Shown in pieces: positions 35,350 to 49,528 of a DNA stretch of 64,000 nucleotides; positions within the stretch are counted from its first letter, which is position 1, and each line of letters begins with the position of its first letter. The notes under the pieces are model-generated. The model did no database searches and had not been told where the DNA came from. It saw only the letters and a program-made list of their open reading frames with translations. This stretch comes from Microbotryum silenes-acaulis (taxonomy: Eukaryota > Basidiomycota > Microbotryomycetes > Microbotryales > Microbotryaceae). Location of the stretch: assembly GCA_003665825.1 (NCBI GenBank), contig QPFY01000002.1:1240001-1304000 (forward strand), in the 5' to 3' direction. The position numbers were made by a program, and so were the translations under genes.

Positions 35350-36054
35350 GATGTAACGCGATCGGGTGTACGCGCGAAAGGGGGTGGTGGCAAGGAAGCA
35401 GAGAGGCGCCCAAATGGGCTGTGGGTGTGCGTGCACCTGCAGTGGCGAGTGGGGCAAGTTCTCCCGAACATCGCAGGCCCGCCTGGGGTTTCGCCCGAGG
35501 TAAATCGCGACGGCTGTTCCGCTCGACGCGCGCATCGCGCCACGAGCCTCTGACTCGCGCTGGGCACGTGCAAAAAAAGCTGCAGCGAACGCTTCCAATA
35601 AAAACTCGGTCCGTCGAAATCAGTGCCTAGTACTTTGACCTGGGTCATGTTCTTTCCTCTCTTGTGCAGCCTTGAACTTATTAGCATTTCAGAAGCCGCA
35701 TCAGTGCTCGGTCCAAATCGCCGAGGGCCGAGTCATCATTGGTTGATTAGTCATCATCAACTTTGGGCCTCGCCCCTGACAAGACCCTGATCAGCGACGC
35801 CGAGTCGATTACTAGCCTACTATAGAACTTCGAGCTAGTTGACGACCGACCCAAGCTCAGTCCTCTCAAGCGGACGGAAGCCAAGTGAATACTATATGGC
35901 TTAATCGTAGAATCACGTCATATACTCGATTCAATCAAAAAATGCATAGCACAGCATCACCACCCATTTGACCCCTCGTAAAAAGCATTGACGATTCCTG
36001 GACCTAGTGGTCGAACATCGCCGTTTCTTTCATCCACTCGAAAGGGACACACCC
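35350..36054. other. intergenic, ERG25 5' side / CFIm25 3' side
   Basis: About 700 bp. A minus-strand frame upstream of ERG25 (starting ATG near 35647) is open for a while but does not join the ERG25 frame and probably lies in the 5' leader. No sterol-response element was recognised. Confidence 0.4.
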
Positions 36055-37576
36055 TCAAACTATCTCGAAACGATACTTGGACAGAAGATGAGGTACCGCA
36101 GCCAACAAGGGACCGTATCTGAGAGCGCATTGATAGGCCCACTGCAGGTCAGCGTCATGTAGAAACGGACACCCGATCGAGGCAGGGACCGACCTGACAG
36201 CATTGTCGTACAATTCCAGCAAAGGAATCGCGATGAGCTTCATGTTGCTGGGGACGGTAAACACTTCTGTGCTTGGACGGGAAATGAGGAGTCATTGTAA
36301 TCCAGTACTTGAGCAGCTAAAGGCTCAAAGCTGTGAAGACTGACTGTGCTCAGGCAGCTGGACGAGGTACATGCTCTTGACCTCTTTGGGTTGCGCGATG
36401 TGACTGGAAGGATAAAGAGGGTCAGGACACGACAATAGTATCCTGGTGTTGAGAGAGACGACTTGCGCAGGAACGTAAGGGTACTGCAGAAGTCGAAAGA
36501 CCATCAGAACAGGAGTCAGCTATCTGAAATGCGCCAAATTCGTCCCACTCGCTCAGGTCGAATCGCTCACCATGAACTGTTCATAGTTCGGTCTCCACCA
36601 CTGAGCTAGGAGATCGTGGACCTCCCAGCCCGTCAGTTGCTTCTTTTCCATCGAAGGATCAGACTGCGCATCGTCTCGAGCTTTGGGACCGAGGCGCATG
36701 TCGAGCCTGAGGCAGAGACCGTCCTTGTTGGGTTCGTTGGGCTTGAGGTAATCACCAGGGCTGAAGAGCAAAACGTGATTTGAGCTGTGCTCTTTGACGT
36801 GGATGGACCGAAGCTAAGAGAACGCGACTGACAGCTTGAAGTAGGCGTTGGCGACTTGGAGGAGCAAGACGTGTGGGTGGCCTGTGCACGACACGCCAAG
36901 ATCCAGTCGACTCTAGTAGTCGCGTGCATGACATAGTAAGAGATTAAAATCTGGGTGTTGACTCACCGTGTTCGTGAACGAGCAACACGCCTTCGACCTG
37001 TAACAAAGCCCACCTTTCGCACCAAGTCAGTCTAAACTTCTACTCCCCGGATGAATTTTGCACATGACACGTGAAGGCAGCTCCCACTGACCGTCTGGCG
37101 AATACCATACTGCTCAAAATCATTCTGACTTCCACGCCCCAAACGCAAGCCCCAAGTGTAGCTTCAAAGTCAGCTCAACGTTTGCCGTTACTGGCGGGGG
37201 AGACGACGTCCGAATTTGCAAGCCGAGCTCACAGTCGTTGCAGCCGCGCCGAGACGGACGGGTCTTCTTCGTACTGCGGGTCCTTGGTGTTGAACACATA
37301 ATCTAGAGAGTATACCCAGCAAGCAACACCGACGTAACGGTCAGTCCATCCAACGTCACAGCGCGCCGCCAAAGTTCTACGGACCGACGCGCCATTTCCT
37401 TCTACGGGAGTCGGTGAAGTCCACAAGTCCAGGAAACACTTTGTAGCGTCGCACCGGCGTGACTCACTACTGAGAGGATAACTGATCCCTTACGTCATCC
37501 CAGTTTACGTCAGCGAGAGCTCGTTCATTTCGGTGGTGAGTGCACCATCTGCGTACAGAACGAGTGGGTCGGACAT
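36055..37576 (-). CDS. cleavage factor Im 25 kDa subunit (NUDT21 homologue)
   Basis: Binds UGUA in pre-mRNA and guides poly(A) site choice. Ten exons: 37576-37546, 37302-37233, 37128-37092, 36997-36967, 36881-36833, 36760-36571, 36483-36467 (17 nt), 36403-36345, 36266-36199, 36141-36055; 212 aa. Matches to human NUDT21 run in order: YVFNTKDPQYEEDPSVSARL, QYGIRQTVEGVLLVHEHG, HPHVLLLQVANAYFKLPG, LLAQWWRPNYEQFM, YPYVPAHIAQPKEVKSMYLV and LIAIPLLELYDNA, ending GPLLAAVPHLLSKYRFEIV. As in NUDT21 the Nudix helix lacks the catalytic glutamates. Intron 7 starts GCAAGT; only the GC donor gives PYVPAHIAQP. The first exon is the weak point (donor GTGCAC, predicted N-terminus MSDPLVLYADD). Confidence 0.9.
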
Positions 37577-37816
37577 GATGGAAGTTGATGTAGTTGGCAA
37601 GAGTGCAAAGGCGGAGAGTTTGAATCGCGAAGGGCGATGCGGTTTCAGCGCGAAAAGGAGACCCGAGCGTTCGAACTTTATTTGAGCTCCCGATCGGAGA
37701 TCGCTCGGTCTTTTCGATGCACCCCCGTCGCGCGGGAAGGCCTGCAACCAATTCTTGCGACCAATACGAAGAAGAACAATTGCAGTCTAACCAACCTCAA
37801 CCTATCAGCACACCCG

Positions 37817-38577
37817 CTAAACCTTCCCCTCCACGTCCCTAATCATCTCCTCAAGTTTCTCCACCTCGGCAGCCGTGACGAAATGTCCCATGCCAGGAAA
37901 CAACCTCAATTCGACCTTGCCCCCTCTTGCATTCAGACCCTCTACATCCTTCTCCACCCGACTGGGCCTATAATATCTATCTTTATCCCCCCATCCGATG
38001 TAAATCGGCATCATAGGATCCATTTTTGTTCCCGGGGAATCTTCAGGCGCACCAATGATACTCCCCGACAAAGCCAGAACACCACCCAGTGGTTTCTCAG
38101 GATGTGAAAGGGTGTAGATCAAAGCTAGGGAAGCGCCCTGGGAGAACCCGGCGAGGATGACGCGGTTCGAAGGTACGGAGAGGGAGGTGATCGTGCGGTC
38201 GATGAGACAGAGCGCGGAGGTGAGGTAGGGTTCTTGTGATATCGGGGGTTGGTCCCAGTGGTTCGGGTACCTGTTTGGATACACGAGAAATGATACAAGC
38301 TGTTAGTCGATTCTGGAAAGGTCGCGACACCACCCTGCTGAGGCTTTGCAACCCTTGACGGAGCCGGGGCCCCACTTACGGCCTCGCCCCGTCAGCTCCA
38401 ACCCGACAACCATCCCAATACCGCCTCAGCAAGTATTTACCAAATCTCATCCTGCGCCCTCAAAAATACCCCCTCCTCACTTCCCGCCATCTCCTCATTC
38501 AGCTTATCGAACGTAGGCCTAAACACGGGCAAGTCCTCTTCCGGTGATCCACCTCGACCGTGCAAGTAGATGACCAT
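37817..38577 (-). CDS. acyl-protein thioesterase / phospholipase-carboxylesterase-like hydrolase
   Basis: Small alpha/beta hydrolase of the APT1 type, which removes palmitate from proteins or hydrolyses lysophospholipids. Exons 38577-38441 and 38270-37817 join in phase 2 (the Trp codon is split) and give 196 aa. Visible motifs are VIYLHGRGGSPEED (oxyanion loop), the nucleophile elbow LAGFSQGASLAL, acid GWGDKD and GMGHFVTAAEV with the catalytic histidine. The chosen Met sits at the start of the first beta strand. The frame is open a little further upstream to a CAG acceptor-like site at 38609-38611, so one more 5' exon is likely and the N-terminus given here may be short. The loop DQPPISQEPYLTSALCL is typical of the more divergent fungal members. 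Confidence 0.78.
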
Positions 38578-39206
38578 TTGGGGGACGAGGATGACGATGG
38601 GTTTGGGCTGGTGTAGAGCAAGGGTTTGGTGTTGTCATGAGGTCCTGGTGAGTCGGATCGAGGGAGGTCGAGGCGTGAGGCCATTGGAGTGGGGACGTTC
38701 GCAGCTTGAATGGATGGGGGAGGACGGGAATGTTGGGCCCGGCTCGCGTGATGGACCACCTCATGCGTTTCGCTGATCCCCTCGGCTCTCGGCCAAAACT
38801 CGATTGGCTTTGAGAAAGGTTTAGCATTTACGTTCGAGCGCAAAACTGAGAAAAAACCAAGACTACAGCGAGGGGAGGAGAATAGCCGAAACTCGTTCAC
38901 AATGTAGAGATGGAGGAACCACTAGATAGGTTGGAGCGCGTTTGGGTGTGAGGGAGGAGGAGACGAAGAGAGGAGAGAAGGATCTTTATAAAGGAGGGGA
39001 CACGAGTCGATTCAGGTGTGACGACAAAAGTGCATGACAAGATGAGACGACGTGAAAGGTGGGTTCGAGAGGAGGAGGGGAGAGGGAGAGAGGTTCAGGA
39101 CCAAAAATCGTCATAGCATAGTAGATTGGGGGTGGTTGCTAAAGTTGGGAAGATCTCCGTTTGTAGGTTGAAGGGGTTGCGAGAGAAAGATGTCAACGAG
39201 CTTGGT
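38578..39206. other. intergenic, thioesterase 5' side / 14-3-3 3' side
   Basis: About 630 bp. It may contain the missing first exon of the thioesterase gene near 38600-38900, and a TTTATAAAG element at about 38983-38991 that could serve as its TATA box. The rest is the 3' UTR of the 14-3-3 gene. No other feature. Confidence 0.4.
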
Positions 39207-40803
39207 TTACGACTCGGCGGCGGGCTCGGCGGCTGGGGCAGGGGCGGCAGCGGCCGCGGCGGCCTCAGCAGCCTTCTCGGGTTCTTGAGCATCGTTGAGG
39301 TCCGAGGTCCACAGGGTCAAATTGTCGCGCAGGAGTTGCATGATGAGCGTCGAGTCCTTGTACGACTCCTCGGACAAGGTGTCGAGCTCGGCGATCGCAT
39401 CGTCGAACGCGAGTTTGGCGAGCTGGCACGCGCGCTCGGGCGAATTGAGGATCTCGTAGTAGAAGACGGAGAAGTTCAACGCCAGGCCCAGGCGGATGGG
39501 GTGCGTCGGCGCCAGCTCGGCGGATGCGATCTCGCTCGCGGCCTTGTACGAGTCGTGCGCGGCCTCGGATGCCTTTTGGCGCTCATCACCGTTGGCGAAC
39601 TCGGCGAGGTAGCGGTGGTAGTCACCCTTCATCTTGTGGTAGAAGACCTGGTGGAGCGAAGATGAGATCGGGAGGTGAGCTTCACTTCGTCTCCTCATCG
39701 TTTTGCCAGATCGTGACCGACCTTGGACTCGCCGGCCTGAGCCGAGGGGATGAGGTGGTCGGCAAGAACCTTGAGGATATCGTTGCAGACTACACGGATA
39801 GCAAGGGCGCCGTCAGCAAATCGTTGCAGCTCCCGATCACACTAGCTGAACCGAGCGCACCATCCGACAGCTCGCCCTCGACCTTTTGGCGGTAGGCCTT
39901 GATCTTGGCGACCTGCGACTCGTTGCCCTTGGACTCTTCCTTTTGCTCGATCGACGAGATGATTCGCCACGATGCACGTCGGGCACCAATGACCTGTGAG
40001 CGGAAGGAGAGGTAGGGAAAAGGATTCCATTCCGACCCGGGATGGTTAGGACTCCGCTGCAAGTCACGTGCGCGGTGTGTGGGATGATGCTGAGGCGCGC
40101 GCCTACTCACGTTCTTGTAGGAAACCGACAAAAGGTTGCGCTCCTCGATGCTGAGCTCTACGCCGAGCTGCGGACGTGAATGAACGGACGGGGTGAGATG
40201 GGGTGGGACAGCGTCAATTGAGATGCGCGTCGGGTGGGGCGGGAGCGAATGAATGCAGCAACGGAACGAATAGATTCAGTCACAGTCACACAAGGGGAGA
40301 CACACTGAGGGGGCCCGACATACCTTGGCAACATCCTTCATGCTGATGGGCGCGGAATGCATTGTGTGGCACGTCGAGAAAAGTGAGGTGTGATAAGAAT
40401 CGACCGGATTGCGCAAGGGGGAAAATGATTGTCGGTTAGTCATCGGGCCCTCCGCGCTCTGCTGCGCTCGTATGGGCAGGGCACTACTGACTAGGTGACC
40501 ATCTCATCGTATCGTTCACTCTGTGATCAGAAGTCGAGGTGGGCGGGGTCAGCGCGAGGAGAGCGGATTGAAAGCCTAGCACGCAGCACCCGAGGCCACA
40601 CTGAGACATTCCGACACTGGCGTCACAGAGGCAGCTTGGGGAAGGGGACAGCAGCAGCAGCTTCGACCGTCCTAGGCCTCCTCGTATGGTACGATCAAGT
40701 CCTTCCAATAAAAGACATCGCGCGATGTGGACCTCCGTTCGACCACGATGGCATCCGCCCTGGGCGGCCAGTCTCGGTGGGTGGGTGGCCCGCCCCAACA
40801 TGC

Positions 40804-40838
<35 letters not shown>

Positions 40839-40939
40839 CCACGGCCCATTCCCAGCCCAAGCACCGGCGCTGAACTGAGTCAACTGACCTGCTCGGCGAT
40901 ACGACCCATGTAGGTCAAGTGTGCTCGTTGGTCCGACAT
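39207..40939 (-). CDS. 14-3-3 family phosphoserine-binding protein
   Basis: Dimeric adaptor that binds phosphorylated client proteins. Seven exons: 40939-40889, 40520-40492, 40342-40324 (19 nt), 40167-40111, 39993-39861, 39789-39722, 39647-39207; 265 aa. Characteristic blocks are [38 protein letters not shown] (14-3-3 signature 1), [17 protein letters not shown], and [19 protein letters not shown] (signature 2). The tail after residue 235 is an Ala/Pro-rich extension ending AAEPAAES, which is the variable part of the family. Intron 1 (368 nt) is long for this genome and carries a CAG run on the coding strand. Only one 14-3-3 gene is visible here. Confidence 0.97.
40805..40837 (+). repeat. (CTG)11 trinucleotide repeat in 14-3-3 intron 1
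   Basis: Eleven perfect CTG units on the plus strand, read as CAG on the transcribed 14-3-3 strand, inside intron 1. Confidence 0.95.
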
Positions 40940-41387
40940 GGTGTGTATATAAGCGACGAGAGAAGGGGGCGAGGTTGAGATCGAAGAGGATGGATGATGC
41001 GGTTGAGGTCGAAGTGGAACCAGAGTACGCCGGTCCAAAGCGGCTCGGTGCGCCTGGGTGTGCCTGAGTGCGCCTGCGTCAACAGGCGCGTCGACTGTAC
41101 ATATCAGCAACGGCACAACGGCACAACGGCACACGCACTGGGGCACTGCGCGCCTGAGACCACGACCACGATTTGGCCGGCGGGGCTCCTTGGGCTCAGA
41201 TCCAGTTGTTCCTGGCAGATAGCACATGAAATCTGGCTCCCTGCATGGCTCGAGTCGTGTTCATACCTTCAAAATATTCATTGAACCCAAGAGACACACA
41301 TCCAACGGAACAAAAACCTATAAACTGCATGACTCCCAAGACGTGTTGCTTCTCAGCTGAGGGTCGGCTTTTTGCGATCATCCCCCT
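40940..41387. other. 14-3-3 promoter / MET17 3' region
   Basis: About 450 bp. A TATATA-type element lies only about 10 bp upstream of the 14-3-3 start codon and is probably within the leader. A triplicated CACAACGG-like segment occurs around 41111-41132. No gene seen. Confidence 0.4.
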
Positions 41388-43539
<2,152 letters not shown>

Positions 43540-44118
43540 TTTGATGGGTTAGAGTGCTGAGGTGGTGGAATGCAAGAAGGGATTGGGGAAGCGGGGAGGG
43601 GATGTGCGAAACGAATGGCTCGATCAAGCCAGTTCGAGCGATGGCGACATCACGGCATTGGGCGGCAGGATAGGCGCGGCAGGGCGGTAGAACGCCGGCC
43701 AAGCCCAATGTGGGGCAGGGCGAAGCAGCTCCGAGCCATCAGCTCAGGTGCACCATGCCACGTTTGAGTTGGAAGAAGTACATCTTCAGTCGAGATTTCA
43801 TTTCGAGATTTCATTTCACTTCAGAACGTCGAGATTTTACGGTTGGGGAAGCAGCAGCTAAGGGAGAAAGGAAGTCAGAAGAAGTAGTAGTGCGTGCAGC
43901 TGAGCAGTTTCATCAAAAAGACGTCGGAAGTGAGGCTCAGAAAAAGGGAAGGGAATCGATGCTGGAACGAAAACATGTCAAAGAAAGCATCCCGTAATAC
44001 TTGAAAGAGGCGCGCAAGAAGAGGAGAGAAAGAAAAACAATCACCAGGCGGATGGGTCTCCGAGTATCGAACCTGCCATGGGAGAGGGAGTCTACAGCGA
44101 GTACCGGCATCTTGAAAA
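43540..44118. other. MET17 promoter / PP2A-A 3' region
   Basis: About 580 bp. A direct repeat of TCGAGATTTCATT occurs around 43789-43814, with a further CGAGATTT copy at about 43828-43835. It is the only structured element I see near the MET17 start. Confidence 0.4.
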
Positions 44119-46192
44119 CTATACATCCGACATGGTCACTTCGGTCGAGATAGGCTGCGTCTCCCCGTTCGCGACATTCTGTGCCGTGATCGAGGCTTGC
44201 TCGGCAAAGAACCTGACGTCGGCGTCCGTGTCGTTGCGCAGCTTCTCGAGACTGAGCAGGATCTCCTCGGCGACGAGTTCCTTGCCTCCCGGTTGGCCTG
44301 CGACGGCCTTAGCCAGAGTCTCCAATGCTTTGGCAACGTTGAATCGAATGTTGGGGATGCGGTCAGAGACGAGGAGAGTGACGGTTTGGAGAACGCTGGA
44401 TCGGATGACATCGACGTCCAATGCTGGGGCGATCGTCTGTGAAAGAAAAGACTCAAATGCACGATCAGGCTTCCACTCTCGAAGGCTTCCACTCTCGACT
44501 GCGTTATCGTGAGACAAGGCTGCAATCTCGACTCACTGTAATCGCAAACACAGTTGTCATGCGGAAGAGGTAATTTGTATTGGTGCCCAAGTTGATGACT
44601 TTGGGGATGATGGCCGACTTGGCCCACTCGACGCCAAAGACCTCGGTCAGCTTGCGCAGATTCACCGTCGCGGCCTCTCGGATCGAAAAGACGGGGTCGC
44701 CAAGCCAGTTCATGCACAGGCTGGCGAGTTGCTCGTCAAAGAAGGCGACGCCGAGCTGTTGTGCGAGCAGAGGGATGTATTCGATGATGGCCTGGCGCAC
44801 TCGCCATTGCTTGTCCTCGGCGAGCTGCACGATTGCCGGTAACAGCGCTTTGGACAAGAGCTCGATGCCAATCACGGCGTTGACCATGTCGAGCTTGGAG
44901 ATGATATTGAGCCGTACGTCGGGGAACTCGTCCTTCAATAGCTGAAGGAACAAGGGCAAGAGGTGCTCGATCGTCGAGTCCTTGCCGAGTAGAGGCGCAA
45001 GTCCCGAGATCTGCGTCGCGAGCGCTGCTCGGACGTGCTGCGAGGTATCGGTCGAGAGGTCACGGATGCAAGGCATCAGACGGGCAAGGATGATTTCTCG
45101 GTCCACAAGTTTGGCAAAGCCTGTCGTCAAGAGGAGAGATCAGCTTTCTGTAGTTTCGGCCACCCGCGGCCATTTGCACTTCTCGAACACTCACCAGGGA
45201 TCTGACCAGCTGCGGCGGTCCTGACCTCGGCTTCGTTGTCCTTGAGTAAAGCGACGAAAGCGACGACGAGGTCTTCACGGACGTGGTCCTCTCCGGCGGC
45301 GGTCGCGAGTTTAACAAAGTGATCGGCGACCATGTATCGCACACGCCAGCTCTTGTCGCTGACCATGGCCTTCATCGTCGCGCCGAGGTACGTCTTGCAC
45401 TCATCGTTGGACAGGGCCTCGGCGATGGCAATAAGCGCATCGACGGTGAGGCATCGAACCGAGTCCTGGTCGTCCTGGGACAGCTTGCGGAAGGCGGGGA
45501 GGAGGTCGTTGAGGAGGTGCTCGTGCGATACGGTTTTGGAGAAGGGGCCGAGCTCCTTGGCGGCGGCACGACGAACCATGGGGGTGTCGTCAGTGCAGAG
45601 TTTGGTGTACATCTTGCGCATGTCGTCGCGAGTCGCTGGAGCGGCTTTCGGGTACGCGGCGGCGAAGAGCGAGGTGGCGGACGTGCGCGAGGTGAACCAT
45701 TCGGCCGATTCGAGGCGCTTGAGCAGCGGGAGGTACGACTCTTCGATCTGCTGCTCCGAAAGAGCGGCACAGACCTTGGCGATGGACTCGGACGCTTTCT
45801 CGCGCACCAAGGTCTCCTCGACCGAGGCGAGTATCTCGAGCACGGGCAGGAGCAGGTGCGCATACTGGTCGCCGCCGACGTACTCGACAAAGTTGAGGCC
45901 GAGCTCCTCGGCGAGTGCGAGCAGGATCTCGTCGTCGTCGTCGAGCGATTCGATGAGGAACGGGATCAGCTCTGTGCGTGTCCTCTCTGTGCCGAGCGCG
46001 AGGGCGATGGTCGAGATGCGGTGGATCGCGTTGAGACGCAGGGTGACATCCTCGCTTCTCAGTTCGTCGACTGGGGGAGATGCCATCATGTGTCAGTGGG
46101 GGGATGAATAGCGCAAATAGTGTAAGTGGGTGGGTAAAGGACTGACCGAGAATGGCGATGGGGTGCAGAGGGTCTTGGGAATAATCAGCCAT
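44119..46192 (-). CDS. TPD3: PP2A scaffold subunit A (PR65)
   Basis: HEAT-repeat scaffold that holds the catalytic and regulatory subunits of protein phosphatase 2A. Four exons (46192-46147, 46070-45195, 45120-44537, 44436-44119) give 607 aa, about the normal length for PR65. The N-terminus reads [24 protein letters not shown] repeats follow without a break, for example [77 protein letters not shown] and [20 protein letters not shown]. After the last repeat there is a short tail ending TEVTMSDV. The gene is divergent from the Vid24-like gene, with about 770 bp between starts. Confidence 0.96.
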
Positions 46193-46965
46193 GACGACGA
46201 CGCTGGGAGCTGGCGCTGAGTGACGAGGGGCGGCCACAGGTGGTGACGGCACGTAGCAGGCTATCGGTGGGACGGTGGGAGTGCGCTCGAGCCTCAAAGG
46301 TGTGCGGGTGGCGAGTGGCGAGTCAAATGAGGCGCACTGGAGCTCAGGTGGGAGGGGAGAGCTTCAACTGGGCTTGGTTGTAATGGCGGTGTGGTGGGTG
46401 GTGGGTGGTGGGGAAAAGTGGGGAAAACAAGTTACAGGCGCAAGCCACAAGAAGGCGCGCATTCGCTTCTATTCGCTTGTCTTCGCTTGTAAAGGATTTG
46501 GATGTTTGGAGCTTTGGACTGGCCCCCACAGCAGCCCCAGCTTGGCGCGGCGGTTGTGTGCCTGCGCTGGCCCAGTTATTAGTGCCCAGTTCAAACGAGT
46601 TTGTGAGCCAGCCTGATCGAACTTGTCTGGATTGGGCTTCCCCTGATCCGAGTCAGTCGCAGTTCGGGCGACCCGCATCTTTCCGCCTTAACTTGGGTGA
46701 CCCTTCTCCAACGGGAGTCCGGCGGTCGTCCACCTCAAGCTCGAGCACGCTTCACCTTGGTCAAGGCTCCCCTCCTTGGTGGCGGTACAACGTCGCCGAA
46801 CCGAGCGCGCGGAGGGGGCAGCATCGTCATTGGGGACCGAGTGGGCACAGCTTCCAGGGGTTCTACGGTGATTCGGCAAGGCGAATACTCGCATCTCTCT
46901 CTGACTCGAACACACAACATCGTTCAAGACGTTGCTCTGTAGGCGGTTTCGACCACCTACACGAG
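46193..46965. other. divergent promoter region, PP2A-A / Vid24-like gene
   Basis: About 770 bp. The plus-strand frame of the Vid24-like gene is open back to 46405, but has no ATG before 46966 and its composition there is not family-like, so I treat it as leader. Confidence 0.45.
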
Positions 46966-49209
46966 ATGGACAGGTCGTCTCCGGCTGGTCCGAGACCTTC
47001 GTCGTCGCCGTCGTCAAGTGATTCGCACTCGCACTCGGTAGCGGCCCCACCTGTCACCGAATCTACAGCAACGGCGCTCCATCCGGCTTGGCCCCACCGT
47101 GCCGCCCTTCCTCGAGTCTTGGTCATCCACGATCCGGGACCCATAGCGACCTCGGACTCGGCCATGATCAGCACATCCACGTCAGGCAATCCATCGCTCC
47201 CTCCCTGGGCCTTCGACGATCCTTCGCTTCAGGCTGAGCCACGTCATTCACAGCAGCAGACTCATCGAATGGATGAGCCACGCCGCCATGAAAGCAGGAA
47301 CGGTGAACAAAGCGCGCATGACGCTGGCCAACCTCAAGACCGGAGTCATCAGGCCAGGTATCGCACCCTCAGACTCGCCGAAACCTTACGTCGCCGCGCG
47401 GCAGCTCAGGGTCGGACTTCCACCCGCCCAGAACTATCATTCCGAACCACCGGCATGGACGCACCCAGCTCCTTTTCCATGGCTTTCGACGACCACACCT
47501 ACGAAGACTTTTCTAACATGGACGACGGTATTGATCTGGCCCTTCCATCCGGCTTGGACCTCGATGACGATCGGGATCCTGAACCGAGGTACGATGATGA
47601 CAATCCGCTGCACAGCTGGATACCCGAACCCGAACCCTACTCCGAAACGGATGGCGACGCGGACGAAGCATTATTTTGGCCTGGGCTTTTGATCGAAAGA
47701 CCCCTCAATCCACCTGGACGTTCACTCCTGCGCAGGTCTCTCACTCGGTCGATGCTTGATCGAGTTTCCCCTTGCCTTCTGGAAGAAACTTCCGGGCTGG
47801 GGTCGGGTCCGACACTAGCGCTCGACCCTGATTCATCAACCTCCCCATCCTCGTTCTTGAAACGAGGCATGTTCTTCTCTGGCATCCAGGTCTACGTGGT
47901 CCCGCTACCTCCGCCCATTCCCGCACCGGCAACGCCGACAAGTCGGAGCGAGCGACGGTCTTCCCACCCTCGACCACACCGGCAGCTTGCCGCGTCAACC
48001 ATGGATGTATACGAGTCGGCCCGAGCTCTCGCCGAGGGGGTGAACCGTACCCACCAGAATCCAACTGTTTCTCGATCATCCTCTCTCCTCCCTCCCGCAA
48101 GGCCCTCCGCGCAACCTCCTTTCGCCGAATCATCCCCCCTCATCCAATTACTGCGCTCCGCGAATCGACTCGACGACCCTGTCAACCACTCCTCGATAGA
48201 AGAAGCATTCGGTTCTTTCCCTACCGAGTTCTCTTCGGGTCATGCGACGGCGACGACAATAACGAATGATGGGCGATCGGACTTGGATCTGTCCCCTTTT
48301 GCGAGGGCGAGGTTGAGGACCGAACAGGATGTGAGGGAGATTAGGGAACGGACAGCTAGGGTTGCGAGAGCGAGGTCTGTGACAACGACGGGAACATGGG
48401 ATTTGCTAAGACTGGCGGAACTGGGTGAAACGCTGTCGGTCAGTGAGAGGCAAAAGTATCTGGAACATGAGCGGTGGGAGGTCAAGGTGAGTTCTGATTG
48501 GGCGACTTGAATAGGGAAGTACCTTTATCTCGAGCAATGGTGGCTGACGGTATCATCGCGACTACCAATTCAGGTCATAATCGAATCGATAGATTCCACA
48601 ATGAACAAGATCACCGGCTACATGCACGCGCTGAATGTACCCTTTTCGGCCTCCCGCGTAACGACCTGCTTCACAGGCGAGATCCTCAACCTCGCCAAAG
48701 ATGGACTATGGTCTCCAGGGCATTGGGAGTCTAAAGTCCGCATCGACGCCGAGTCATGGAGTAAGTTGGGACCCTTCAAAGGGATGAAAACGAACGAGTT
48801 GATCCGAAAGGCCGATGGGGATCGACAATGGTTGAATCAGGTCACGAGAGGGCATGTATTGATGAGATGGAAGGAGAGAGATTTCGTCAATGTCACGCGT
48901 GAGTTTAGGATCGCGCACTGTACAAGTTTGCGGTCGACTGACGCTTCCACAGCGGATATATCTCACAGCTACTGAGAGCCACCTCTCCATCGCTGGATTT
49001 TACTTCATCGTCCTCGATCGGGGGACTGGGATGCTCGAAGGTCAGCCCGTCTCTGGGCATCAAGCTCCGAACCAGTCAAAATTGACTACCCGACCACCGC
49101 CCTGACAGGTCTCTACCATGATCCGACATCAAGTCCGTTCCAACGGCTCGAGCTTTCACCATGGACGCAAGGCTTAGGTTTTTCAACTGGTACATTTGAA
49201 ATTGCTTAG
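46966..49209 (+). CDS. Vid24/Gid4-type degron receptor-like protein (GID/CTLH E3 complex)
   Basis: Vid24/Gid4 proteins recognise N-terminal proline degrons for the GID ubiquitin ligase. Four exons (46966-48486, 48574-48898, 48969-49040, 49109-49209) give 672 aa. A disordered N-terminus of about 290 residues precedes FLKRGMFFSGIQ, the first strand of the beta barrel. The barrel resumes near residue 490 with EHERWEVKVIIESI, ITGYMHALNV, TTCFTGEILNLAKDGL, SWSKLGPF, VLMRWKERDFVNV, HLSIAGFYFIVLD and GLYHDPTSSPFQRLEL. About 195 Ser/Pro-rich residues therefore interrupt the barrel. The acceptor at 48968 is chosen because it keeps the frame; the AG 16 nt earlier gives a stop. Whether it is Gid4 or a paralogue such as Gid10 is open. 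Confidence 0.82.
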
Positions 49210-49528
49210 AACGGGCCTTGAGCTTGCAGGTGGTCTCTTCCCGACTTTCATGTTGTATTCACATTTCGCAACTCGCGCATCTTGCAAGTTTTATCTTCTT
49301 GAGTTTGAAAAAGTAGTTACTGCAGTTCTTTCTTGTGGAACATACGTAGTAACACGCGATATGTCGTATTCTGCTGTGGTAGTGTGAACGAGCGCCAAGC
49401 GTGCCAAGGCTGTTTCAGCCCGGGCTGGCGGGCCAAGTTGAGCCGGAGTCGTACCCCACCTTTCCTGAGTTCGACGGCTCCCAACTTCATCCCTTCATCT
49501 CCCTTCACACGCCCAATTCCCAACAATC
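49210..49528. other. intergenic, Vid24-like / enoyl-CoA hydratase
   Basis: About 320 bp between two genes on the same strand, holding 3' UTR and promoter. No distinct element seen. Confidence 0.4.

Noticed and set aside
40484..40864. Minus-strand frame with a glutamine run, seeming like a polyQ protein
   Set aside because: It lies in intron 1 of the 14-3-3 gene and is created by the CAG repeat; no domain or splice support.
46405..46965. Upstream extension of the Vid24-like frame
   Set aside because: Open but without an ATG and with different, non-family-like composition; treated as 5' leader.
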